A stretch of 64,000 nucleotides of DNA, from contig QWII01000049.1 in NCBI GenBank assembly GCA_021405325.1, positions 45,245 to 109,244 of the forward strand, given 5' to 3'. The position numbers and the translations under genes are program-made. Every line of letters begins with the position of its first letter. Within the stretch, counting starts at the first letter, position 1. The notes below the pieces were generated by a model, which had not been told where the DNA came from, did not search any database, and saw only the letters and a program-made list of their open reading frames with translations. Below, piece by piece: positions 1 to 7,909 of this stretch. The DNA comes from Caldilinea sp. CFX5. Its GTDB lineage: Bacteria; Chloroflexota; Anaerolineae; Caldilineales; Caldilineaceae.

Positions 1-1719
1 TACATTTTGCTTTGTATCGGTTTATCCCTAAGCGCCTTGCGCACCCCCATGCCATCAGGGCGCATGATGGGCGATCTGGCCCGCCGCCGCGCCCGTCCCT
101 GGTTGATCGCCGCTTCCAGCCTCTTGCTGATCGTCAGTTTGCTGGTCGGCGGCTTGATTGGCTGGGCCATTCGCACCGCCCAAACACGCAGTCTGGATTA
201 TCAGGTGGTAGCGACGGTCAGCAATACCGTTGCGCTCTGGGATTTGGTGATCGCGCTGCTCATTCTGGGCGCAGTCTACATGGTGGGGCAGGCGATTGTG
301 GCCTATGAAATTTTTACCGGCAAAACGCTGCCGCGGGGGGAATTACGCCGCCACTGGTTGAATGCGATCTTGCTAGCAATCGGTTTTGGCAGCGTGGTCG
401 GGTTGGCCTTTGCCCTGCAACTGCGCCCCATCTATAGCTTGCTGATGGCGACGGTGCTGCTGATCTTTTTCTATGCGCTCTTGGGCTGGCGCTCTTATGC
501 TCGCCGGGAAGAGTACATCCGTCAACTGCGCCCATTTCTGGGCAGCCAACATCTCTATGAGCGGCTGCTCTACTTGCCCGATGGCGATACCAAGGTCAGC
601 AATCAACTTGAAACCGGTTGGCCGGCTCAACCGCCGTCGACCGTGGATGTTTCGACTCTCTTTGCCACCCTCTGTCGTGATGTACTCAATGTGCGCCGGG
701 CCTATCTGGTTGCCATTGGCCCGCTGGCGCCGCTGGTTGGCCCTTCTTTGTGTTATCCGGAAGAGCAAGCGTTTCCCGCCGTCACTTTTGGCCCATTAGC
801 GGCGCAATTTAACCACCCAGAAACCATCTGCCTGCCCCTTGATCCGGAAATAACCGACGGTTTCCTCTGGGCCGTGCCGCTTTGGAGCGAACGAGGGTTG
901 ATTGGTCTCTTTCTGCTTGGCTCCAAACAAAATGATGGTCTGTACACCCAGGAAGAGATCGAGATTGCCCGCGCCAGCGGTGAACGCCTGATCGACACGC
1001 GCGCCAGTGCTGAATTGGCGCGCAGCTTAATGCTTCTACAACGCCAACGGCTGGCCGAAAGCCAATTGCTCGACCGCCGTACCCGTCGCGTCTTGCACGA
1101 TGATATTTTGCCCCAAGTGCATACCGCCCTGATTGCCCTGGGGGGCGACGGCGCTTCGGCCATTCCCAACGCCACCACCGTGTTGATGGATGTCCATCGC
1201 CAGATTGCCGATCTCTTGCGCGAGATGCCGGCGCGCAGCACCCCCGCCGTGGCGCGCATGGGCTTGATCGCCGCCCTGCGCCACCTGATCGCCGACGAGT
1301 TGCCCGAAGCGTTTGACGGGGTAGAATGGGTGGTCGAAGGCAAAGCCGAGCAACGGTTACAGCAGTTGGCGCATCTAACGGTGGAAGTCCTCTTTTACGC
1401 GGCGCGTGAGGCGATCCGCAACGCAGCCCGCTATGGTCGCGGGGGTCGCGCCAACCAACCGCTGCATCTGCAAATTAGCATCTGTGATGAAAGCGGTCTG
1501 GTCGTCAAAGTACGTGATGATGGCGTTGGGGTAGCGCAGATGGGTGAAAAGCCGCAGGGTAGTCAACAAGGGCTAGAGTTGCATCGCACCATGTTGGCCG
1601 TTGTCGGCGGCACGCTGGACGTGACGAGTAGCGCCGGGGAGTATACGCAGGTGACGTTGCGGTTGCCGACTTATGAGGCGACCGGTTTGCAAAATGGGGC
1701 GTTAAGCGAGTATAGGTAA
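1..1719 (+). CDS. membrane sensor histidine kinase, 5' end cut by window
   Basis: This is a two-component sensor kinase that should autophosphorylate and signal to a response regulator outside the window. Numbering from codon 3 of the window, hydrophobic helices lie near residues 33-53, 75-97, 117-135 and 140-160. A GAF-like region follows at about 210-335. A dimerisation motif RRVLHDDILPQVH has its likely phospho-acceptor at His364, as in the HisKA_3/NarX-type class. The ATPase domain has an N box (REAIRNAARYG, about 465-475) and a G box (RDDGVGVA, about 502-509). The frame is open to the left edge, so more N-terminal membrane sequence is probably missing. The ligand cannot be inferred. Confidence 0.8.
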   Translation, partial: YILLCIGLSLSALRTPMPSGRMMGDLARRRARPWLIAASSLLLIVSLLVGGLIGWAIRTAQTRSLDYQVVATVSNTVALWDLVIALLILGAVYMVGQAIVAYEIFTGKTLPRGELRRHWLNAILLAIGFGSVVGLAFALQLRPIYSLLMATVLLIFFYALLGWRSYARREEYIRQLRPFLGSQHLYERLLYLPDGDTKVSNQLETGWPAQPPSTVDVSTLFATLCRDVLNVRRAYLVAIGPLAPLVGPSLCYPEEQAFPAVTFGPLAAQFNHPETICLPLDPEITDGFLWAVPLWSERGLIGLFLLGSKQNDGLYTQEEIEIARASGERLIDTRASAELARSLMLLQRQRLAESQLLDRRTRRVLHDDILPQVHTALIALGGDGASAIPNATTVLMDVHRQIADLLREMPARSTPAVARMGLIAALRHLIADELPEAFDGVEWVVEGKAEQRLQQLAHLTVEVLFYAAREAIRNAARYGRGGRANQPLHLQISICDESGLVVKVRDDGVGVAQMGEKPQGSQQGLELHRTMLAVVGGTLDVTSSAGEYTQVTLRLPTYEATGLQNGALSEYR

Positions 1720-1841
1720 CGCGGGTGAAAGTTATGGGTGATCGGTTTCACAAGAAGGGCTTGGCGTGCGGTATAATGAGGTAAGTGCTTTTGTGAGACT
1801 GCGTCATAGGACGAAGGTTGCCTTACTGATGGGGATTGACT

Positions 1842-2243
1842 ATGGATCGTTCTTTCAATTTCGATACCATTGACCAACGTACCAAACGGGTTACGCCAGC
1901 CCTCATTCATGCTGTGACGGATCGCATTGTGCAGCATCTACAACCCGATCAAGTGCTACTTTTTGGTTCTCAAGCCGATGGTCGTGCAACAAAGGAAAGC
2001 GACATTGATCTGCTGGTGGTTGTAGATAATCAACATCAACTTGCCACTCTACAACACCGCAACCGCGCACGGACTGTGCTGGATCTCTTTCGCTATCGCT
2101 CCTTTAGCTTAGATGCGATTGTGTTGACGGAAGCCGAAATTCAGCAATTGCGCGCGGACAACGAAGATGAATGGAATCTGGTGTTGGAAATTCTGGCAAC
2201 GGGGAAACCTCTGTATGAACGAGCCGAAAAAGCCGCAGCTTAG
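1842..2243 (+). CDS. MNT-type nucleotidyltransferase domain protein
   Basis: A 133-residue minimal nucleotidyltransferase. The core motif FGSQADGRATKESDIDLLVV gives the GS pair at 42-43 and the metal-binding aspartates at 54 and 56. Proteins of this family are usually the antitoxin half of HEPN-MNT modules, where they AMPylate the HEPN partner. The ATG at 1842 is preferred over an in-frame TTG six bases upstream. A TATAAT hexamer lies at 1772-1777. The following small gene overlaps its end, which supports a two-gene unit. The family assignment is firm; the toxin-antitoxin role is inferred. Confidence 0.82.
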   Translation: MDRSFNFDTIDQRTKRVTPALIHAVTDRIVQHLQPDQVLLFGSQADGRATKESDIDLLVVVDNQHQLATLQHRNRARTVLDLFRYRSFSLDAIVLTEAEIQQLRADNEDEWNLVLEILATGKPLYERAEKAAA

Positions 2244-2379
2244 CGAACATATTCGTCAACGAACGCAAGAATGGCTGCGCAAAGTCAGCGGTAGCTACAT
2301 CTTCATCCATCGGCTGTTAATAGAACATTTCGCGTCACTGACTGAAGAGGATATCAAACGCTTAAGCGGTCTCCGTTAA
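2215..2379 (+). CDS. 54-residue protein, possible HEPN remnant
   Basis: A short reading frame that starts inside the end of the nucleotidyltransferase gene (29-bp overlap). This is the usual arrangement for a HEPN partner. Its N-terminus, with RTQEWLRKV, resembles the start of HEPN proteins, which typically read EWLRKAexDL. The chain then diverges and stops after 54 residues, far short of the 110-140 usual for HEPN, and no RxxxxH catalytic motif is visible. It may be a deletion derivative of a HEPN toxin, leaving the nucleotidyltransferase as an orphan antitoxin. It could also be an unrelated small protein or untranslated. Confidence 0.4.
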   Translation: MNEPKKPQLSEHIRQRTQEWLRKVSGSYIFIHRLLIEHFASLTEEDIKRLSGLR

Positions 2380-2421
2380 ATCATTTTACCCGAAGCATTT
2401 CTCCCGGGAACCGCTCTAGGG

Positions 2422-2715
2422 TTAATTGACCAACACCTCTTCACGCAAATCCACCACAAGGTGAAGCCCCCCGATGATTACTTCGTTACCATTGGTCGTA
2501 ATCGGTGCGTTAGCCGTAGGGTCAAAGACGATTTGTCCATCCTGAATGCAGCCGGTCAGGACAATGCGCACTTTCTCTACCTGTGCTAACTGTTCGTGCG
2601 CAGCCTCATCTAACGCCGTCAAGGAGATTGCGTCTGGATCTTCATGGTCAATAAACTCATTCATAAGGTGTGCAAACTCTTCTGCTGTTAGAACATCAAA
2701 TGAATCACGCATCAT
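2422..2715 (-). CDS. hypothetical protein, 97 residues
   Basis: A small acidic protein of unknown function. The N-terminal half is helical and acidic (DVLTAEEFAHLMNEFIDHED). The C-terminal half looks like short beta strands (VRIVLTGCIQDGQIVFDP, EVIIGGLHLVVDL). The start is set at the tandem ATGs at 2715/2712 because AGGAG sits six bases upstream; a frame extending to 2742 would run through that ribosome site. It lies downstream of the PIN/AbrB pair on the same strand and could be co-transcribed. No family was recognised. Confidence 0.55.
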   Translation of the reverse strand: MMRDSFDVLTAEEFAHLMNEFIDHEDPDAISLTALDEAAHEQLAQVEKVRIVLTGCIQDGQIVFDPTANAPITTNGNEVIIGGLHLVVDLREEVLVN

Positions 2716-2788
2716 TTCCTGCTCCTGTTTGCAGCCCGCCATTACCTGTGTAACATAGAACGCAGTAAATGAGGATCATGGGCATCTC

Positions 2789-3241
2789 TTACGCCAAGTG
2801 GGTTCGATACCATGCAAGAAAATCACTTGGTGCGCCAAGCAATATCGGCAAGGAGGTGGGGATTAATGAATTGTTCAAAAAATGTTGTCGATCAAGGGTG
2901 ACAAAATAATCGACCTGAGCATCGATAGCCGCAGCGAGAACAACAGCGTCGTCAGCGTAAGCGAGAAAACGCTGACAACGTTGTACTGTTTCAATGGTTG
3001 GCGGATTAACGATCTCAACCCCACTATTTTCAAGGACAGTGGCAATAACGACCAGCGATGATGGCTGTTTCTTTAGTACATTTTCCTCCAACTCGGCCAA
3101 CACGTCCTGGCTGGCAAATAGCTGGATGACTCCTATCTCGCCAAGCCGAAGAATTTCACGGGAACCACCTTTGGCCGAGAAAATGGCCGCAATCAGAATA
3201 TTCGTATCTAGAAAAATTTTAGGGGGTTGACGGCTCGACAC
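2789..3241 (-). CDS. PIN-domain toxin of a type II toxin-antitoxin pair
   Basis: A 150-residue PIN-domain ribonuclease, probably the toxin of an AbrB-PIN module. The first acidic residue lies in KIFLDTNILIAAIF (Asp12), followed by DVLAELEENV, and the distal acidic cluster is in YADDAVVLAAAIDAQVDYFVTLD. The frame stays open upstream into the antitoxin gene, but the GTG at 3241 gives a normal PIN N-terminus and a 23-bp overlap with the antitoxin, suggesting translational coupling. The family is clear; the RNA target is unknown. Confidence 0.85.
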   Translation of the reverse strand: MSSRQPPKIFLDTNILIAAIFSAKGGSREILRLGEIGVIQLFASQDVLAELEENVLKKQPSSLVVIATVLENSGVEIVNPPTIETVQRCQRFLAYADDAVVLAAAIDAQVDYFVTLDRQHFLNNSLIPTSLPILLGAPSDFLAWYRTHLA

Positions 3242-3488
3242 GGCTCTTCTCCCGTTTGGCGCGCAGGCGTTGCAGCATGGTTTCCAGTGTTTCACCTTCG
3301 GCTTCCAGGTTGGTGCGTAGAGTGTCGAGCAATTCATCGATACGGGAAGGTGTGTGGCTTAACAAAAATTTACCTTCCCCTAAATCAATGACACTCAAAA
3401 TATCACCCGTTTTAATGTTATACGCTTCGCGCAAACTTTTCGGTAGGGTGATTACACCTCGCTGCGCTACTTGAACATTCATGTTCAT
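3219..3488 (-). CDS. AbrB/MazE-family antitoxin
   Basis: An 89-residue protein with an N-terminal swapped-hairpin AbrB DNA-binding domain (VAQRGVITLPKSLREAYNIKTGDILSVIDLGEGKFLL). A helical tail (about 50-89) probably wraps the PIN toxin encoded next. An in-frame ATG at 3482 is the alternative start; AAAGGA lies upstream of both. The start is 13 bases from a perfect 43-bp palindrome (3501-3543), the likely binding site for this protein, so autorepression of the pair is expected. Confidence 0.85.
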   Translation of the reverse strand: MNMNVQVAQRGVITLPKSLREAYNIKTGDILSVIDLGEGKFLLSHTPSRIDELLDTLRTNLEAEGETLETMLQRLRAKREKSRVEPSTP

Positions 3489-3500
3489 GGCTGTTCCTTT

Positions 3501-3543
3501 CTGAATTTCTGCTATACTGATTATCAGTATAGCAGAAATTCAG
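3501..3543 (-). promoter_or_regulatory. perfect 43-bp palindromic operator/promoter of the AbrB-PIN pair
   Basis: Two 21-nt arms (3501-3521 and 3523-3543) are exact reverse complements around one central base. On the minus strand the palindrome contains TATACT, close to a -10 box, and lies 13-55 bases upstream of the AbrB start. Neither flank has a T run, which argues against a simple terminator for the ALDH gene whose stop is 19 bases away. An autoregulatory operator overlapping the promoter is the best reading. Confidence 0.7.
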
Positions 3544-3561
3544 AAAAAGATCAAGCCCCAC

Positions 3562-5082
3562 TTAGCCAAACTGAATCCCTTGCGCCAGCGGCAGTTCACT
3601 CGTCCAGTTGATCGTATTGGTCTGTCGGCGCATATAGCCCTTCCACGCATCCGACCCCGACTCGCGACCGCCGCCCGTCTCTTTTTCACCGCCAAAAGCC
3701 CCGCCGATCTCAGCGCCGCTGGTGCCGATGTTGACATTGGCAATCCCGCAATCCGAGCCACGATGGGAGAGGAATTGCTCAGAGGTGAGTAAATTTGTCG
3801 TGAAAATGGCGCTCGACAACCCCTGCGGCACATCGTTGTGGATGGCGATGGCCTCATCCAGGTTGTCATAGCTCATAATGTAGAGAATCGGCGCAAAGGT
3901 CTCTTCACAAACCAGTGGCGACTGCTGGGGCATCCGAATAATCGTCGGTTCGACAAAGTGCGGTCCCTTTGCTGGTAGAAGACCACCACCCGTGAGAACC
4001 GTCCCGCCATCGGCCTTGGCCCGCTCCACCGCTGCCATCATCGCCTCGACCGAGCGCGCCGAGACCAACGGCCCCATGAGGACGCCGTTCTGCATCGGGT
4101 CGCCAATCGGTACGGTTTTGTAGGCGCGCACCAGGCGGTCGGTCAGTTCATCAACAATGCTGCTATGGGCAATAATGCGCCGGGTGCTGGTGCAGCGCTG
4201 GCCCGCTGTGCCGACCGCGCCAAAGACAATGGCGCGCATGGCGAGATCCAGATTCGCATCTGCGGTCACAATAATGCCGTTGTTGCCGCCCAATTCCAGA
4301 ATGGTGCGCCCCAGACGACCCGCTACCGCCGCTGCCACCCGTCGCCCCACCCGAATCGAGCCGGTGAAGCTGATGAGCGGCAACCGGGGGTCATTGATCA
4401 TCCGTTCACCCACTTCTTCATTGCTGCCAATCGCCAGGGTGAAGATGCCGCTCAGTCCGTAATCGGCCATGACACGGTTGCAAATGTGCTGCACCGCCAC
4501 CGAGACCAACGGCGTCGTCGGTGAGGGCTTCCAGATCATCGTGTCGCCACAAACGGCAGCCAGTGCGGCATTCCATGACCAGACCGCCACGGGGAAATTA
4601 AACGCGGTGATGATGCCGATAGGGCCAAGCGGGTGCCACTGCTCATACATGCGATGGCCTGGCCGTTCCGAGTGCATGGTCAAGCCATAGAGCTGGCGGG
4701 AGAGACCGAGGGCAAAGTCGCAGATGTCGATCATCTCCTGCACTTCGCCAATGCCTTCCACGCAGATCTTACCCATCTCCAGAGTCACCATCTCGCCCAG
4801 CGGTTCGACGGCTTCGCGTAGCGCTGTGCCTAAATCGCGCACCAGCAAGCCACGTTTGGGGGCCGGCAACATGCGCCAGGTGGTAAAGGCTCTTTGCGCG
4901 GCGGCGACCACCTGGTCATAGGTGGCGGCGGTCGCCTGCACCACGCTACCGATGGCTTCGCCAGTGGTTGGGTTGTAGGAGACTAAGCGTTCGCCGTTGG
5001 CGTCTTGTAGCCAGCCATCCGGGCCAGTACACGCGCCGGCATTGACAGCTTGTAACCCTAATTTGTCTAAGAGCGCTTTCAT
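3562..5082 (-). CDS. ALDH7-family aldehyde dehydrogenase (aminoadipate-semialdehyde dehydrogenase type)
   Basis: A full-length 506-residue NAD-dependent aldehyde dehydrogenase. The glutamate motif ILELGGNNGII has Glu263, and the nucleophile lies in GTAGQRCTSTRR (Cys297). Together with the GRESGSDAWKGYMRR tail these are typical of the ALDH7/antiquitin branch, which oxidises alpha-aminoadipate semialdehyde in lysine catabolism. Other short semialdehydes are possible substrates. The MOSC gene begins 480 bases upstream and ends 18 bases before this start on the same strand, so the two are likely co-transcribed. No other lysine-degradation gene is nearby, so the pathway is inferred from family alone. 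Confidence 0.9.
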   Translation of the reverse strand: MKALLDKLGLQAVNAGACTGPDGWLQDANGERLVSYNPTTGEAIGSVVQATAATYDQVVAAAQRAFTTWRMLPAPKRGLLVRDLGTALREAVEPLGEMVTLEMGKICVEGIGEVQEMIDICDFALGLSRQLYGLTMHSERPGHRMYEQWHPLGPIGIITAFNFPVAVWSWNAALAAVCGDTMIWKPSPTTPLVSVAVQHICNRVMADYGLSGIFTLAIGSNEEVGERMINDPRLPLISFTGSIRVGRRVAAAVAGRLGRTILELGGNNGIIVTADANLDLAMRAIVFGAVGTAGQRCTSTRRIIAHSSIVDELTDRLVRAYKTVPIGDPMQNGVLMGPLVSARSVEAMMAAVERAKADGGTVLTGGGLLPAKGPHFVEPTIIRMPQQSPLVCEETFAPILYIMSYDNLDEAIAIHNDVPQGLSSAIFTTNLLTSEQFLSHRGSDCGIANVNIGTSGAEIGGAFGGEKETGGGRESGSDAWKGYMRRQTNTINWTSELPLAQGIQFG

Positions 5083-5100
5083 TGTTGATTTCTCCGGTTT

Positions 5101-5562
5101 CTATTTTTCATTCTCTTCTTGCTTCTCAACCCACTGGACAGCGTCACCGACGGCGATCTCGCCATCATTCAGCACTTGACCAAAAGCGCCGCCGCCCCAG
5201 TTGTCGTACATCGCTTTACGCAGACCGGGGTGCGCTTCCTCCATCCGTTCACAGGGTTTGGTTTCGCCATAGATGCTAATGCGCACCGGCCCGATCTGCA
5301 AAATTTTGCCCCGGCTTTGGGCCAGATCGATGCCGCTGACCATCAGGTTGGCGCGGCGGACGCTGGGATTTAGCTGCGCGCCGGTCGCGTCCATGAGGCG
5401 ATCCCACGTCTCCTGGGCAATGATCGTCACCTGACGCTTGCCCCCTTGATCAGCATTGCCGACCAGGCCACGGTTGGCCTGTAACGTCGCCCGTTCTTTG
5501 GCGTCCATTACCCCACGGCGGGCACGCTTGAGCCAGATCGCTGCGAGTTTGCCGGTGGTCAT
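5101..5562 (-). CDS. MOSC domain protein
   Basis: A 153-residue stand-alone MOSC protein. Typical features are the early glycine-rich segment (LQANRGLVGNADQGGKRQVTII), SVRRANLMVSGIDL and the conserved Cys in GETKPCERMEEAHPGL. MOSC domains bind or transfer sulfur to metal centres, often molybdenum cofactor; stand-alone members are poorly characterised. The ATG at 5562 has AGGAG nine bases upstream and is preferred over the start at 5598, which would overlap the HNH gene. Confidence 0.85.
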   Translation of the reverse strand: MTTGKLAAIWLKRARRGVMDAKERATLQANRGLVGNADQGGKRQVTIIAQETWDRLMDATGAQLNPSVRRANLMVSGIDLAQSRGKILQIGPVRISIYGETKPCERMEEAHPGLRKAMYDNWGGGAFGQVLNDGEIAVGDAVQWVEKQEENEK

Positions 5563-5594
5563 GGTGTGGTCTCCTTGTGGGATTGAATCGTTCA

Positions 5595-6032
5595 TCATGC
5601 CGAACGTAGTTCATCTGGCGGCGGGTGAATGCCTAAACTGACCCAGAGACTACGGCTCATGACGATCACTGGATCGTTCATTTGCAGGGCAACTATTGTA
5701 GCACGACCGCTTGGTGTAAGGCCAAGAATACGGGTTTTATCACCACTCCATAGGAAATGATCTGACCAGACTTGGAAACGCGGATTGAAAAGAGGTGTTG
5801 ATCTACCACTGACGGGGTCGTGAAAAGCAGTGCGCATACCCTTATGCAAATTGCAGCGCGCACAAGGGTAGGCAAGGTTGTCAGGATCGGTTACGCCCCC
5901 TTTCGCTGTCGGTAGAATATGTTCAACATGCATCGGGCCGCTGGTAACGCGTTCAGCACTTTGACAATATTCGCAGCAATAGCCGGCGCGTATTGCCACT
6001 ACCTGACGCACCGCAGGGGAAACATAAGCCAT
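5595..6032 (-). CDS. HNH endonuclease
   Basis: A 145-residue HNH nuclease. Zinc ligands are CCEYC near the N-terminus and CARCN further on, and the catalytic core is HVEHILPTAKGGVTDPDNLAYPC followed by NLHKG. The C-terminal third (FNPRFQVWSDHFLWSGDKTRILGLTPSGRATIVALQMND) is the extension seen in stand-alone HNH proteins of cyanobacteria and Chloroflexi. The preceding gene ends seven bases upstream on the same strand, so they form a pair. The function is unknown; a role as a restriction-like or solitary mobile nuclease is possible. Confidence 0.85.
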   Translation of the reverse strand: MAYVSPAVRQVVAIRAGYCCEYCQSAERVTSGPMHVEHILPTAKGGVTDPDNLAYPCARCNLHKGMRTAFHDPVSGRSTPLFNPRFQVWSDHFLWSGDKTRILGLTPSGRATIVALQMNDPVIVMSRSLWVSLGIHPPPDELRSA

Positions 6033-6039
6033 AGATCGA

Positions 6040-6441
6040 TTATATGCCGGGAATGATTAGATCAGCAGGGAGGGCATTGCGCTGCTTAAGTAAATAGAGC
6101 GCTTTGGCTTTACGCAAGGTTTGTAAATCCTCTTGTTTGACAAGTTGTTCTGCTTCGCGCCGTTCCTTTGGTGTCAACGTCCGTTGCTGTTGGAGGGTGA
6201 GGAGAGTTTGTAGGCGTTCGACATCTTGTCGCGCCATCGAAGATTTTGCTACTTGAATTAATTTGCTGCTAGATGCCTGTTCCAAGGCCATGAATTCATC
6301 TTCCCACTGCTGCTGCTCTGCTTCCACAGGCGGCTGAATCCAATCCAACAAGACCTGCTCAATGGGTTGCCGGGAATAGTGCGCCGTTTGTTGGGCAAGT
6401 TGATATAGATCGGGTGGTACGTCAATTACAACCGTTGTCAT
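6040..6441 (-). CDS. hypothetical protein paired with the HNH nuclease
   Basis: A 133-residue protein. The first 40 residues (TTVVIDVPPDLYQLAQQTAHYSRQPIEQVLLDWI) resemble a small beta-strand/helix/helix DNA-binding or antitoxin-like unit. The rest is Gln- and Glu-rich helix with probable coiled coil (about 85-115). It sits immediately upstream of the HNH gene in the same orientation. The N-terminal resemblance to ribbon-helix-helix proteins suggests it could control or restrain the nuclease. No named family was recognised. Confidence 0.6.
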   Translation of the reverse strand: MTTVVIDVPPDLYQLAQQTAHYSRQPIEQVLLDWIQPPVEAEQQQWEDEFMALEQASSSKLIQVAKSSMARQDVERLQTLLTLQQQRTLTPKERREAEQLVKQEDLQTLRKAKALYLLKQRNALPADLIIPGI

Positions 6442-6560
6442 AGAATAATTTTGATTTACAATAGCAATAAAGCGATATCACTTGCAAGCGATTTTACCAC
6501 GCTTATCTTTGACTAAACAAATCAAACGGAAAATAGGAATCTGATCCACAGCCCTGATGC

Positions 6561-7448
6561 TTACCCCTTAACTGAGGGATCTTTTTCCGGTGTCTCCACA
6601 GCCGCCACGGCCTTCTCCGTAATCGCTGCATAAGCCGAACCGAGCAAGCGCGTCAAATTCTCTTCCAGAAAGCCTGGTTGGCCCAATCGTTTGAGAACCG
6701 GCAACGGCGTTGCCGCCGGGCGGATATTGGTGGGGAAGCCGGTCAAGGGTTGGCCGGCATTCCAAAAGGTGGCGATGCTCTCTTCCAGTGGTTTGGCTGG
6801 CTCCTCGACCACATATTCTTCCCGTTCCTCGGCCAGCATGGGCGCATCGGCAGCGCGACGGGCGCGCAAGGCTTCCATGATCTGTTCCTGGCTACGCCCG
6901 CGCAGGCGGAAGAGGAGAAAGGGGTCTTCGTCAAATTGTTCGCCCAGGATGTAATGGGTGGCGGCGACATGTTTGCAGGGGTTGGCATAGTCCGGGCAGG
7001 AACAATCGGTGATCAGTTCATCGCGTTTACTGGGGAAGAGACTCACCCCCGCGGCGGCAAAGGCTTCCTCGATCGCCTGGGGCATCTCGCCGGCCAGCAG
7101 TTGCGCGGTGAAAATGGCGCGCTCGGCCAGGGCGTCGATCACCTTGGCCCACTCCGCGCCGCTCAGGTGTTTTAGCGCAATGGTGATCTTGTAGGGCGTG
7201 GGGCGGGAGCCTTGCACCTTGGCGGCAATGCCCTCTTTGGTCTCTTTGATCTCCAACACCTGGCCTTTGCGCGCATAGGAGCGCCCGCGGCTCAGGCGAC
7301 CGCTGTCCCCCAGCCGTTCGAGCGCCTTGATCCAACGGTCGGCCCACCAGTTTTTGGCAAAGTCGCCCCGCTTACTGCGCGCTTTAATGCCCTCATCGGT
7401 CTGGATCGGGGTGGTGCGTTCAAAGGTTTGGTAATAACGAAAGCTCAT
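6561..7448 (-). CDS. SWIM zinc-finger protein
   Basis: A 295-residue protein with a SWIM zinc finger at 149-160 (C-S-C-P-D, then NPCKHVAA; ligands Cys149, Cys151, Cys158, His160). The N-terminal FAKNWWADRWIKALERLG block and the basic SRGRSYARKGQVLEI stretch are common to SWIM proteins encoded next to SNF2 helicases. Here the helicase (8318-11470) is on the same strand upstream, but an 860-bp toxin-antitoxin module in the opposite orientation separates them. The likely role is nucleic-acid binding together with that helicase. Confidence 0.85.
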   Translation of the reverse strand: MSFRYYQTFERTTPIQTDEGIKARSKRGDFAKNWWADRWIKALERLGDSGRLSRGRSYARKGQVLEIKETKEGIAAKVQGSRPTPYKITIALKHLSGAEWAKVIDALAERAIFTAQLLAGEMPQAIEEAFAAAGVSLFPSKRDELITDCSCPDYANPCKHVAATHYILGEQFDEDPFLLFRLRGRSQEQIMEALRARRAADAPMLAEEREEYVVEEPAKPLEESIATFWNAGQPLTGFPTNIRPAATPLPVLKRLGQPGFLEENLTRLLGSAYAAITEKAVAAVETPEKDPSVKG

Positions 7449-7469
7449 GGCTCTTCCTCAATTTGACGG

Positions 7470-7519
7470 TTGACAAGCGCCCGATCTATCGGTAGACTAG
7501 GTGTAACGGTAACACCGTT
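7470..7519 (+). promoter_or_regulatory. promoter and operator of the DUF433/DUF5615 pair
   Basis: A consensus TTGACA (7470-7475) is followed after 17 bases by TAGACT (7493-7498). Just downstream, AACGGT-aac-ACCGTT (7505-7519) is a perfect short palindrome near the expected transcription start, a natural site for the antitoxin to bind. An AAAGGA ribosome site follows before the ATG at 7544. Confidence 0.65.
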
Positions 7520-7543
7520 GTGAGAGAAAGGACAAATCATCCA

Positions 7544-7909
7544 ATGACTACAACCTATAAAAACGGCACAACAGCCCAAAATGGCGCAACAGAACAGACT
7601 GGCGAACTGGTGCGGGAAATGTACGGTGGTGAACTCTATGAATATTACCCGCTCGGCAAATATATCGTCCGCGCTCCTGGTGTTTGTGGTGGACGACCAA
7701 CGTTTAAGTACACACGTCTGGAGCCAAGTGTCATTCTTGCCCAGCTTTCATTAGGCAGGACGGTTGAAGAATTGGTTGCTGCCTATCAACCTAGCAGGGT
7801 TTCGGTCGAAGGCGTTTATGAAGCGATTAAGCTCGCAAATCAAGCCTTTATGGCAATCCATCGTACCGCATTATCTCAACCCGAAGAAGCAGAACTGGCC
7901 TTACCGTGA
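7544..7909 (+). CDS. DUF433 antitoxin (VapB45-like)
   Basis: A 121-residue protein with a DUF433 core (IVRAPGVCGGRPTFKYTRLEPSVILAQLSLGRTVEELVAAYQPSRVSVEGVYEAIKLA), a small helix-turn-helix-like fold found in antitoxins. The ATG at 7544 follows an AAAGGA site; upstream codons back to 7520 lack one. The gene overlaps its partner by four bases. Role: antidote and probable autorepressor acting on the palindrome at 7505-7519. Confidence 0.85.
   Translation: MTTTYKNGTTAQNGATEQTGELVREMYGGELYEYYPLGKYIVRAPGVCGGRPTFKYTRLEPSVILAQLSLGRTVEELVAAYQPSRVSVEGVYEAIKLANQAFMAIHRTALSQPEEAELALP

Noticed and set aside
3501..3543. Rho-independent terminator of the ALDH gene
   Set aside because: No T run follows on either strand and the palindrome carries a -10-like hexamer just upstream of the AbrB start; an operator fits better, although termination is not excluded.
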